Shown here: positions 11,109-20,815 of the stretch, piece after piece
Numbering within the stretch: position 1 is the first letter of the stretch
How the letters are laid out: each line of letters opens with the position of its first letter
NCBI GenBank assembly: GCA_951394405.1
Contig: OX596334.1
Coordinates: 4,464,001-4,528,000, forward strand
Length of the DNA: 64,000 nt
Reading direction: 5' to 3'
Source of the DNA: Coprinellus micaceus
Lineage: Eukaryota; Basidiomycota; Agaricomycetes; Agaricales; Psathyrellaceae
Notes under the pieces: model-generated
Databases searched by the model: none
What the model saw: the letters and a program-made list of their open reading frames with translations, nothing else
What the model was told of the DNA's origin: nothing
Translations under genes and position numbers: made by a program

Positions 11109-11917
11109 ATGAGTAGAGAGGGGGTTGGGATGGTTTGTTTGGACGTGTAGATTTAAGGTGGTGTACGCTTTGGTTCCTGAGACGGGGGTTACCTTGTGCT
11201 GATGCTCGGCTTAGGTCTTGTATGTATATATATCCCGTTTCTTGGCCCGCAAAAATTATGTTTCTTGGACAGGTCGTAAAGGTGCCCTTCCCCTCACATC
11301 GGTGGAAGACACTGCGACCCCGTTCCAGGGGTAGTGTCGGTGAGAAGGAAGGTGGCAACTGAGAGCGGGATTTCGTGCATCTTACTTAGGGTTGAACATT
11401 GAACCGCTGTCAGGGATTCAGGCATCGGCATCGTCGGTTGACGACGATGCTTGGATCTTCGGCCTGTTGGATGGGCTACGGTGGCACCAATTGAGGATGG
11501 TCCGACGCGGCAGAGTCCCGCCCGCTGTGAAGAAACCGCTGCTCTATTGTTTTAGCTGCTTCTAGGGTTCCCCTACCCGGCGCTATAGAAAGTATCTGGC
11601 TCCCTCCTCATCCGCATTTCACCTATTGAAGTGCTGCGACGCGTACAGACACGCTATTCCTGCCAAGCAGCTGGGCCGTGGCACAGTGGAATCTGGATGG
11701 AGGGCTATCCCGTTACTGACCGATGTTTGACAGGAGGATGGCAGGAATAGGGGTTAAAAGAACCAATAGCCGCCCGCCAAGATCAAGGCACGAGCATAGG
11801 ACCGGATCCAGATCACGACGTGTCGCGTTTAAACCGCGGCTCCAGCAAACCCCACAAAACGTCGGTCGTCTTCCTCTCAACCACCACCCTCTCGAACTTA
11901 CCCCTACCACGTAGGCT
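11109..11917. other. Intergenic between the tandem paralogues
   Basis: About 800 bp with the 3' end of paralogue A and the promoter of B. A perfect 8-bp hairpin (GCATCGTC / GACGATGC) lies near 11425-11450. No gene recognised. Confidence 0.5.
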
Positions 11918-13275
11918 ATGCCACCGAAGAAGAAGAGCAAGACAACGGAGCCTGCTCCTCCCAAGAAGGCCGCACCAAAGAAGGCTGCACCAAAGACCTC
12001 CGCTCGGAACGCACCTCTCTCAAGTCCTGGCGAGAATCCCTCCAATGTACAGAGGGGCCTGATACGCCTGCCCCCGGAGCTCATCGCCAAAGTCCTGGAG
12101 AACTACAGGTCCATCGGCAACTTCACCACTGTGCCTACCCCCACCGAGATTGAGGAAGCTAAAGCAAACGCACCACCGAACTCGGAAGACACGGAAACAG
12201 AGATCGACCTCCTTGCCGACGAGCCGGTCTTAAAGCGCGTATATCTGGAACGCCCAGACACTCTGAGGGCACTTTCCCAGACCTGCGTGGCGTATAGGAG
12301 GGTGTTCCTCCCGTTCCTCTTCGAGAGGCTTGAGGTGTGCGTTACGACGCGCCCGGGGAATCCTACGAAGGCGTTTTACAGGCACATCAGTGAGACGTTG
12401 GAGAGGAAGTGCTCTGGGCTGGCTGAGAGGCCGGACCTTTCAGAGATGGTTGCGTACGTCCCCTTGACAGAGCCAGTTCGATGCATAGTCTAACCCTCAG
12501 ACGGATAGGAAGGCCCATGTTTCATTCACGAAGCAAAACGCAGACACCGTCCTCCCTGCGTTCCTCAAGTGCTTGGAGAAACTACCGAACCTGCACGCCA
12601 TCAAAGTCGTCTTTGCACCCCTCTCGGTGACCACCTCCATCAAGAATACGTTCGAGAAAGCTTCCCTACCTACGATTCGGACAGTGGTTGTCCCTGCCTG
12701 CTGCCATGAGATCCTCAGGGCGTGCCCCAAGGTGCGAAGCGTGTGGTGTATGGAGGAGGACGGGGGTAAGCTCGTTGCTGCGCTGGGGAAAGGGAAGTGT
12801 GGGAAGGTTGAGGAACTCAGAGGATGCTCGTTAACTGCTCATATGATGAAACGTACGTCCTGCGGTCTATGTTGGGGTTCGCCATATCTCACATGCTTTC
12901 TCATAGGTCTCGTCAAGATTGCTCCAAACCTCCGCATCATTGAAACTAACGAGGGCGAACCCGATGTGATTACCCTCCAAATTCTCTTCCCTTTGTTGTC
13001 ACTGACATAATTTCTCGTGTGGGCAGGACAACCTTGCGACCCTCAAGTCGTTCAAGCACCTACACACTATCGACATTGCGAGATCGGACGCGACGCGAAA
13101 AAGCGGTGCTACCCTCGACCCCACCGCTCCAGGAGTGGCGAAGACCATCGAGTCGTGCCGTGCCATTCTCAATGCCTCCCCGTCTCGGGAGAAGAAATAC
13201 CTGAGGCTATGCTGGAAGCACGAGAAGGATGTGGACGACGGGGAACGACAGTTTGTGTATATTGACCTGGATTAG
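11918..13275 (+). CDS. Lysine-rich F-box-like/leucine-rich protein, tandem paralogue B
   Basis: Four exons (11918-12453, 12509-12852, 12907-12965, 13027-13275), 395 residues, with intron positions and phases matching paralogue A. The N-terminus MPPKKKSKTTEPAPPKKAAP carries an extra KKAAP repeat. It is followed by the F-box-like GLIRLPPELIAKVLENY and the shared blocks RPDTLRALSQTCVAYRRVF and KYLRLCWKHE. The third intron's donor (GTGATT) is weak, so that junction is the least certain. Function unknown. Confidence 0.82.
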
Positions 13276-13617
13276 CGCTCAGCCACCGAGCTTGTCGATG
13301 CGTACGGTATTATGTTGGGCCCTGGGGTTCCCTACCTAATACAGCTTGGTCTCTCTAGGCTGACAGTAATCTAGTTTGGCCTTCTTGCCCCTGCTTTATC
13401 TTTTGGTTACCTTGTCCTATCATCGGCCACGGCCCCCTCCTCTACACCATCCGAGCAACACTTGTAGCTCACATGGTCGAACTTTGAAACGCCTCCTGCA
13501 TCATCGAACCCTTGCAGGATCCTTACCCACCCTTGCTTTGGGCTTCATTTGACCTCATACAGTCTGGTGTCACACCGAAGTGGACAATAGGCGCCCATAC
13601 CAAGCCTGATGTCACTG
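13276..13617. other. Intergenic, no gene seen
   Basis: 3' flank of paralogue B. No coding signal or clear repeat. Confidence 0.45.
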
Positions 13618-14545
13618 TGTAGGTCGCCACGGGGGATTTTCCCTCAGACATTCCCCGGACGGGGGAAGTGCCTAGGGAAGCCTCCGATCGGTCAATTGAT
13701 AACCAGGGGAAATTCTCTCAGTTCAAAGGCGGGGGATATTCTCTTGCTTAACGGGGATTAATTCCCAGGTCCTGGCGGGGGATTTTCGCTCGTGCCGCTA
13801 GGGGATTTGCACAAGGTATACCCCATACTCGTTTACCGAGCTCAATGCAGCGTGTTGGCTATATCTTACTGAATAATGTGAGTGTCCGTGTCTCTCGCTG
13901 GACTCCCAGTCATTTAAATAGCCTGAATTTTGCTCTCAAGGGTCGCTGTACAAGGTAAGGTGTGGACTTAGCGGTAAATTGTGCTTCGGCTGAGATCCCA
14001 CAGAGGGCAAGCGGCTGACCGACTGCAATCGCAGGACCAGGCCGCCTCTGATGATCGAGCAGTGACGCTTATAACGAACACGATGCCTGTCAGCCATCGC
14101 CGTGCACGTCGCCCCTCTTTACTCCCCTTCGCCACAATTTCAGACCAAGGTCTTTGGTGAGTCCATTCAGCACAACCAGCCGGCCGATAGCCCTATTAAC
14201 CTCCCCATCGCCTGCCCCTGTAGACTCACTCGAGGTGCTCCGATTCATGTATCCCCCGCCCTTTCCTGACAGAAGGTTAGTCGTGCTAGCTACTCAGACT
14301 TTATTTTGTTACTGACTTGTGTAGTCGTGTCCGCGGGATATATAGAGGCTGGTATCCAAGCTTCAGTTGTTAGTTGGTGTTCGCTTCATCGCCTTAGGGC
14401 ACTGTACTATACCGGTGTTTTCAAGTATATATTATCTCGCCCTGTATTAGTACTCTGCTCGTTCAATAATCACCCCCGCTATTACGCGCCCATATCCCCC
14501 AATGATCCCCCGCCTACCGAGTGAATTTCCCCCGGACCAAGGAAT
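13618..14545. repeat. Segment bounded by opposed GGGGGAT motif clusters
   Basis: The left side (13618-13810) carries several CGGGGGAT-type motifs on the plus strand. The right side (14468-14545) carries the same motif in reverse orientation (ATCCCCC). The opposed clusters suggest the ends of one roughly 0.9-kb non-autonomous repeat. No exact terminal repeat or target duplication could be fixed by eye. It abuts the LINE relic. Confidence 0.4.
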
Positions 14546-14560
14546 AATCCCCTGTTGAAA

Positions 14561-15552
14561 TGGATGTGGATCGCATGCAGAGCGTAGGCGGCATTGATGA
14601 TATCATCGACGATGTGCAGAATTCGTGCGATCAATACCTCCACAAAGAGCTACAGTAGGGCTCCTCAATTCTAAAATGTGTCGTTTCGTTTCGTTTCGTT
14701 TCGTTCCTCGTCCAAACTGGGACGTGGGGAAAAAGGAAATATTGTGATGGCGCTACCGCTCCCGACGCGAACATGAGAAGGCATCCTGCAGCACTTCCAC
14801 TTTCTCCTCCCCCTCAAGACTCCAAGTTGAACCAAGGTTCTGGCTTTGAGCCGTGGCCCTTTCCGCTCTACTACCCTGTGTTCCAGGGCAGGAAGTCTCT
14901 ACGGAGTCCAGTGATTCGGAGGGAGGCGCCCTCCAATGCCGCACCCACGCCCGCCACCTCATCCCATAATTTCCTTTTTCTACTCGTCCCAATTTGGACG
15001 ACGAACGAAACGAAACGAAACGAAACGACAACTTTTAGAATTGAGGAGCCCTAGTCATCCCGGCTCCCCCTGCTCAACAATCCGCACCGGTCAATCAACC
15101 CCAACAAGCCTGGGTCATTCATCCGAAAGAAGAAGTACCTGAACACAATCATTGTTCCCTCTCATCGTCGGGCAGTAACGAAATTACTCTGTGCCGACCA
15201 CACATTGGCCATTGAACAGTACAGACGCCGTCGCCGACACGACGGTTCAAGCATCCCCATCGACGAGCGTCCGTGCAGATACTGCAACTTCCCAACCGAA
15301 TCGGAAACGCACACCCTATTCTTTTGCCAGGGGTCTGATGACTTTCCCGAACTGGTGGAACGACGGGCGACGTTCTTCAATCGCGTAGCGGAGATCTACC
15401 GCCCCTTTTCAATTGAACGATGCCTTCGAAACCCCGTTCGTTGTATTCACTTCTTCCTCGATGACCCTGACCTTGCCCCTACTTTTGGAAAGTATGCATA
15501 TGATGTATTACAAATGTTTCCTGGCTTCGACCTACCACTAGCAACTACGTAG
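14561..15552 (+). mobile_element. 3' relic of a non-LTR retrotransposon (LINE), interrupted by a MITE
   Basis: Degraded end of a LINE-type polyprotein. The left part reads DVDRMQSVGGIDDIIDDV up to LHKELQ. After the MITE it reads SRLPLLNN, RAVTKLLCADHTLAIEQY and the terminal zinc-binding stretch CRYCNFPTESETHTLFFC (Cys-x2-Cys-x8-His-x4-Cys), ending at a TAG at 15552. This resembles the region after the reverse transcriptase/RNase H of basidiomycete LINEs. RT and the endonuclease are absent, so it is 5'-truncated. A stop falls at the MITE junction. Confidence 0.65.
14658..15051. mobile_element. MITE with long TTTCG-rich inverted repeats, TA duplication
   Basis: 394-bp element. The ends begin GGGCTCCTCAATTCTAAAA and run as imperfect inverted repeats for about 95-100 bp, including tandem TTTCG units on the left matched by CGAAA on the right. 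TA duplicates flank it (14656-14657, 15052-15053). It is inserted in the LINE relic and has no coding content. Different in sequence from the MITE at 8483. Confidence 0.88.
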
Positions 15553-16063
15553 GATACCTGAAATGAACTACTTGATGAATTGACTGTTCACTGTTCTCCT
15601 CTGGTTGGATTGTCCCCTCCGCGTCACTCAGACGAGGCTGAAAGATTCGCCTCGTGCGTTTCGACCCAGCAAATCTGACGTGACGTTCCACAAAATGGCA
15701 CCCGTGCTGTTTAGTGTGGAAAGCGGCCGTTCCTGATTGGGACCAAGTGCCGTCCTACCTACCTACCTACCTACCTACCCGTAGCTCCAGGGAGAATTCC
15801 CGCAGCACCACCCAGCCTCACCGTCTATATCCCATGGCCTAGCGATTCATTCTCCCCGATCTGCTTTGAGACGCCATGGAGTCCTTTCTCTCTCGACATC
15901 ATGCCGCACAATGTGGCCGATCGGCTACCGATGCTGGGATTTGAAGCGACTGCCGCTATCAACGCCTGGGACAGCTGGAAAAGGGACGGGTGTGGGGACG
16001 CCTTCGCGCTTGGGCTGAACGCCTGAACACCACCACCTCCTCCACCTCGCCCCTCTGCCTTCT
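15553..16063. other. Non-coding stretch with (CTAC)n microsatellite
   Basis: Holds the first copy of a duplicated segment (15634-15757) and about five CTAC units at 15757-15779. No credible gene. Confidence 0.5.
15634..15757 (+). repeat. Diverged direct repeat, copy A
   Basis: Shares ordered blocks with 16492-16622: GAGGCTGAAAG, CGACCCAGCAA, GACGTTCC/AGCGTTCC, CGGCCGTTCCT and AGTGCCGT. Each copy runs straight into a short simple repeat (CTAC here, CAC in copy B). They could be remnants of two related elements or of long terminal repeats. Confidence 0.55.
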
Positions 16064-16262
16064 CCTCGACCTATTGCGTTGCCCTTTGGACGCTTCTCCT
16101 GACCTATTGCGTCGCCCTTTGGACGCTTTCCATGACCTATTGCGTTGCCCTTTGAACGCTTTCCCTGTCCTATTGCATCGCCCTTTGGATGCTTTCCCTG
16201 TCCTGTCGCTTCAATGTTTCACCGACCTATTGCGTCGCCCTTTGGACGCTGTTCCCCGTCTT
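16064..16262. repeat. 33-bp minisatellite, about six units
   Basis: Tandem units of about 33 bp with the core CCTATTGCGTCGCCCTTTGG, diverging a few bases each. Reading through gives an 11-residue periodicity (LLRRPLDAFPD-like), which is only the repeat length being divisible by three, not evidence of a gene. Confidence 0.8.
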
Positions 16263-16491
16263 TGAAAGTCCAGTGATATCCTCACGACCCTCAAGTCCCC
16301 TGCTAGTTATCCTGGGCTCATCGTCAGCGGCGGCGTTGACAGGTGTCTCAGATGAGATCCGGCGTCCTCTTGTTTCACCAGAAGACAATAGCAAATCGAA
16401 TTCAGGCGATCAGGCCTCAAATGACATCATCGTGACGACGATCCGTTTTCTATGATCTCCCTTCATTACATTCAGCCCACGTTGCAAGGGA

Positions 16492-16622
16492 GAGGCTGAA
16501 AGGTGACTGATTTTGTCGTCGACCCAGCAATCCTGACCAGCGTTCCGTGGTCTCACTCGAAAGTGTGAGGAAGAGCACGGAAACCGGCCGTTCCTTTATA
16601 GGGACCTAGTGCCGTACACACC
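16492..16622 (+). repeat. Diverged direct repeat, copy B
   Basis: Second copy of the segment at 15634-15757, ending at a CAC microsatellite (16618-16637). Confidence 0.55.
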
Positions 16623-16639
16623 ACCACCACCACCACCCC

Positions 16640-16990
16640 CGTCCGCCGATATGACGAACGAGCAAATATCCCCCGGCGAACAGGAGAAAATCCCCCAGGG
16701 CTCGCCGGGGACCTGCCGGGGGATGTGTTGCAAATGTCCGGGGGATTATACCCTGATAATCCCCCGGACCCATTTCCCCCGTTCCGAGGGATTATCTCCC
16801 GTTCGCCGGGGGATAACCCCCCGATTGGCGGGGGATCTTTCCCAGTTTGCCGGGGGATCGACCTGGGGAATTTCCCCTGGGGCTGCGTACACAGTGTGTC
16901 AAGCCACCTCCTGCCAGACCGGGCGGGGAAATGAGCGAAGACGGTTCCCCGGGATCAAATGTGATGGGGGATATAAGTATTTTGAATTGG
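16640..16990. repeat. Cluster of palindromic CCGGGGGAT / ATCCCCCGG motifs
   Basis: About a dozen GGGGGAT or ATCCCCC words in both orientations, several as face-to-face pairs able to form hairpins. The same word marks 13618-13810 and 14468-14545. It ends about 50 bp before the TATA box of the DUF6533 gene at 17129, so it may contribute to that promoter. Confidence 0.65.
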
Positions 16991-17044
16991 CGCTTGGGAC
17001 GGTCTCGCGTTTTAAACACACGGGGTGCCCAACGGTTTCAAGGC

Positions 17045-17050
17045 TATAAA
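17045..17050 (+). promoter_or_regulatory. TATA box of DUF6533 gene 1
   Basis: TATAAA lies 79 bp before the chosen ATG at 17129, a plausible core promoter spacing for a fungal gene. Confidence 0.5.
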
Positions 17051-17128
17051 TGTTCGATTCGCGCTGAACGACACAGAACCATTGCTCCTTTCTCCCCCTC
17101 CCCTCCATTCATCGGAGTCGCTAGACCC

Positions 17129-18973
17129 ATGTCTCTTTCTCCAGAGGGGCTCTCAGCTCTGCAAGAGGCGGTCTCAAACTGGAGGGTCCAGGAGGTAAGC
17201 AGGAGTTCTCTTCCTACCGTTGACAAAAGAAAGGTCCCCCCCTAATGCTTGGTTCTGGCATAGTGTATCGCAGGTAGGCCTACCGCGCTGAACAGCGACA
17301 TGAGCAACCATCAATCATTCATGATCAACGCGCTCAAGTCGCCTTCTATGCCGCATATGTATATTACTATGTGACAACGCTCGACGAAGAGGTCAGCAAG
17401 GTTCACTTTTCTACCAGCGGGCTAACATTTCCTCCAACCCAGGTCTCAGTTATAGTCCCCCAAAGGTGGAATATGGGGAAGGTTCTTTTCGTGACCATGC
17501 GATACGGCACTCTAATTCGCATTTTTCTTGAATTGGCGAGTCAGTGCGACTGAAGCTCTCCCCGCTGAATGCAACGTATCTCATAAATAGACGCCAGGAA
17601 ACTACCGAACGTACTTCGTCATTGGGCCCCTGGTGAGCTCCCTATTCCCGCTCCGTATTACAGTTTCTGACGGCGCCGTGCTTTGGTGTTGTTCCAGAGC
17701 TGCAAGATTCTGTTTGTAACTTCCGAGGGTGAGCGCTGAGATTAGGTACACTTTTGTTCAGACTCATGCATACTCCATTGTCTCGCAGCCTCTTACAAGC
17801 TTGTCATCATCGCCACCGACGGTGAGCACCCGACGCATCCCAACTACTTCTGTATACTGATGCTAATCTGAATAGCTGCTATTGGGCTCTGTATCTGTGC
17901 GCTCCTGGGCGCGCGTCTTCCAGTGTTCATCGTTGTCATGTGCCTTGCCGTGGTGCGTGTGAACGTGGACCTGAAATACTTCCGTGCTGAGGTTCTTGAA
18001 TTGGGTGGTCTTCTGCTCTAGATATACCCAGTAGTCGCCCTGGTGTTCAGCGTCGTAGGGGACATACAATTTCCAGGTAACCGCGCCAGGCCTTAGCTCC
18101 CATTGACACCCGACGAGCTCTGACCTTTCTTCGTCCAGCTCAACCTATAACGGGGCTTGACAAAGAGCTCGGATACCCTTGTTATCTACCCTCCGTCGAC
18201 GATCTTCTCGACACCCTCAGAGGACAAGGAATCAATATTCGGCAGTACGTCAGCTTCGCCTGCACCTCGAGTGAGTCCTCCCCCTTCCCCCTCACCACCT
18301 CTCTGTGTGACAGACAGGCTAACGCGAGTCCAATCCCTCCAGTAATGTTGATACTAGCGATCACAACCCTTGTCCTACGATATCAAGATCACCAAGGCAG
18401 ACTAATTCATGTCATCCGTCGCGACGGAGGGCCTTATTACTTCACAGTAACAGGTGCCCATCGCTATTCCCTCTATCCAAGGGTATTCATGACGAACTCT
18501 CAGCGATGCGATTTGTGATAGCACTTCTGTATACGCCGTCTGTGATCCCAGTGAGTCCCTAGGCCGGCAATGGATCTAGTCGATTCCTAACACAACGTGA
18601 TCAAGGTCGAAAGACGCGAATCCGTTCATGCATACGTGTAAGTTGCTCCCCGCTGGTACAGTTGCTTTGCGCCTACCCAACTCCTCTCATCCTGTCGGCT
18701 TTGTTAGGTTAACACTGGGGTATGTGCTATGGTTTCCACCGACCTCTTAGAAGTGAGCTGACTCCTGAACCCAGATTTCAAGAAGCAATCGTCCCCATCC
18801 TAGCCCAGAGAATACTGCTTAACATTCGAAAGGTGGACTACCTTGGAACGCGACCTATGGCGTCAGCCATTCTTTTCGCCCCACCCCAAGAGGACTTGCT
18901 ACATGCCACAGAGGAGTCCCAGATACCTACTCCAGACAGCTACACGCAGAAGGGGCACATGCATACTGCTTAG
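17129..18973 (+). CDS. DUF6533 multi-pass membrane protein, gene 1
   Basis: Member of a basidiomycete family with a conserved N-terminal DUF6533 region and about seven membrane helices; function unknown, receptor-like topology often suspected. First exons 17129-17194, microexon 17264-17273 (10 nt), 17339-17391 and 17443-17539, then many small exons to the last one ending at 18973. Signatures: AVSNWRVQE, YVYYYVTTLDEEV, VPQRWNMGKVLFV, LDKELGYPCYLPS, VIRRDGGPYYFTV and the C-terminal VPILAQRILLNIRKVDYLG. The tail is Ser/Asp/Glu-rich. Compared with its paralogues it has lost the intron between AAY and VYYY. Later exon borders are read less surely than the first four. Part of a four-gene expansion in this window. 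Confidence 0.85.
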
Positions 18974-20815
18974 GATGTGAGGGTCTGTGTATTATTTACG
19001 CGTTCGCCAGGCATCCTCATCTAGTCTTCCCCAACTCGGCCCAGGCATCGTACGGTGGTGTATCGATGTCGCCAATGTATCAAGTATTTCAGACCTTCAA
19101 TTATGATATACGTTTCTACTGGGCTTACTCAGAGGGTTTTGAGGCGACTCTTGGTACTTCGGTGGTGTATCTGCCCACAGCCTTCCCGAGTATGATGAAA
19201 TCGGTCGAATAAGCGCCCAAGAGCGGAGCATGTGGCAACGATGCCGGGCGACGCCGAAGCATCTGACCCTGTGGTCACGAAGCTGTGACGTTACTTGCTC
19301 CTGACCACAACGTCGGTGCTCAACTACAACTCCATCCTTGACGCTATCCCACAAAGTCTGCTTCAGGTGAATTTAGGGACGCATACTAATTGAATTACTC
19401 AGGTACGATAGTTCCTTTTCACCCTCCTCCCCATCCCTGGGAATTGGGCGTTCAGTTCGAACTTACATTGTACAAGCAGTAAGTAGGATTAGCCTCCTCA
19501 GGTTCGGTTCCCCATCTTGTCTGTGCAAGAAGCGGCATACCTCGTGTAAGGTAACCCGCGTTCCTTGGTCGAGCCCCAGTGGGAGTTGGGGTTGCACCAC
19601 ACGCGCATTTATAACGGGAAGCGGGCTAGTCCAAGTCTGGTGCTCTCCGGGCGGACAGCCAGGGGAGCTGTAGGTAGACCGTAGGGCGCGCTGGGCGTAG
19701 GCTGTATCGGAGATCTGCGAAGGGCACACCTTCCGATGCTATCCAGCGCCGACTTAAACTTTGCAACGAGACTGGGCTCACGCACAGTTAGTACCGGGTC
19801 AGCTACCAACCAAAACCCTGCTGAAACTTTTTGTCTTGCAGATCCGCGATCTGGTGAGCTTCAACTCTGCCGACTACGTTCAACGTTGTTCACTTCCAGC
19901 ACAATGCACGTGTGGGTATCGGCGCCGGGAGCTCTCGGATGATAGATGCAGCACACCAAGCGCTGTAAAGAACAATACTGGGTTATGGAACCATAGACAA
20001 TGTCGTGGCCCAACCCAACTCAGTGAAGGATAGCAATCGGTGTCGACGTCAGACAACTCCCCTTAAGTGGTCTCATCAACCTTCGGTCGCTCAATCAGGC
20101 CGCTCGTATTCTCGCACGACGTCCCCGGTACTTGGCTAACTGTTCCGTAAAGCCCAGGTAGACGCATTGATCCTCATTCCTGTCCGAATTGCCTAGACAT
20201 GAATTGGCACCCTGCCCCCCGACTAATTACGAGGTAATCTCCCGATAATGTCTAGATCTGAGTCAGGCCCTCCAGAGGTCGATCACAAATTGGCTTCAAC
20301 TGGACGAATGAACGCAATGGTGTTAGCCTTAGCGCTCATCTGTGCACTGTTAAGGGGGCGAGCGGAGCGAAGTCCGTATGTGGCCTCAAGGGATTGCCGA
20401 TCGTCGATCAGGTGGACTGATAGGCGCTCAGTGGTCCCTCGCTAGAGGCCCGATGTCCCCGAAAGCGAGCGCTTTGCTGGGGCATATGAAGTGGAGGAAA
20501 TGCGGACAAATCACCACGTGGGGACGAGGTCTGGCTTAACTTGGGAACTTTAGCTGTTTTTAGATGACACCTTCCTCCTTATCACAGAGGGGCGACAACT
20601 CCGGATCTTTGTTGCACAGTTGCTGCCCGACAATGGGCGCTTCATTGCTCCAAGCCTCAAAGACCCACCAACTGCACCCGTAAAGGATGCATTTTCGTTC
20701 GCTGCCTTTGTCAACCGCTACTTAAGCTAAGCCACGCTATTGGCTTAACTTGCCCTTCTTTCAGCGCCCTTGACCTCTGTTCCGCCCTTGTCGTTTCCAG
20801 CTACCCGCCTTCACC
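18974..20815. other. Gene-poor gap between DUF6533 genes 1 and 2
   Basis: 1.8 kb without a recognised gene. Bases 20584-20731 read as an open tail (GRQLRIFVAQLLPDNGRFIA to a TAA after FVNRYLS) after a possible acceptor, so they may be a last-exon relic of an unknown gene. The rest shows nothing I can support. Confidence 0.4.

Noticed and set aside
15990..16265. 91-codon frame with 11-residue repeats
   Set aside because: It is the 33-bp minisatellite read in frame; there is no other sign of coding.
16609..17245. Frames of 130-146 codons upstream of DUF6533 gene 1
   Set aside because: They arise in the GGGGGAT repeat cluster and run across the TATA box and the real start.
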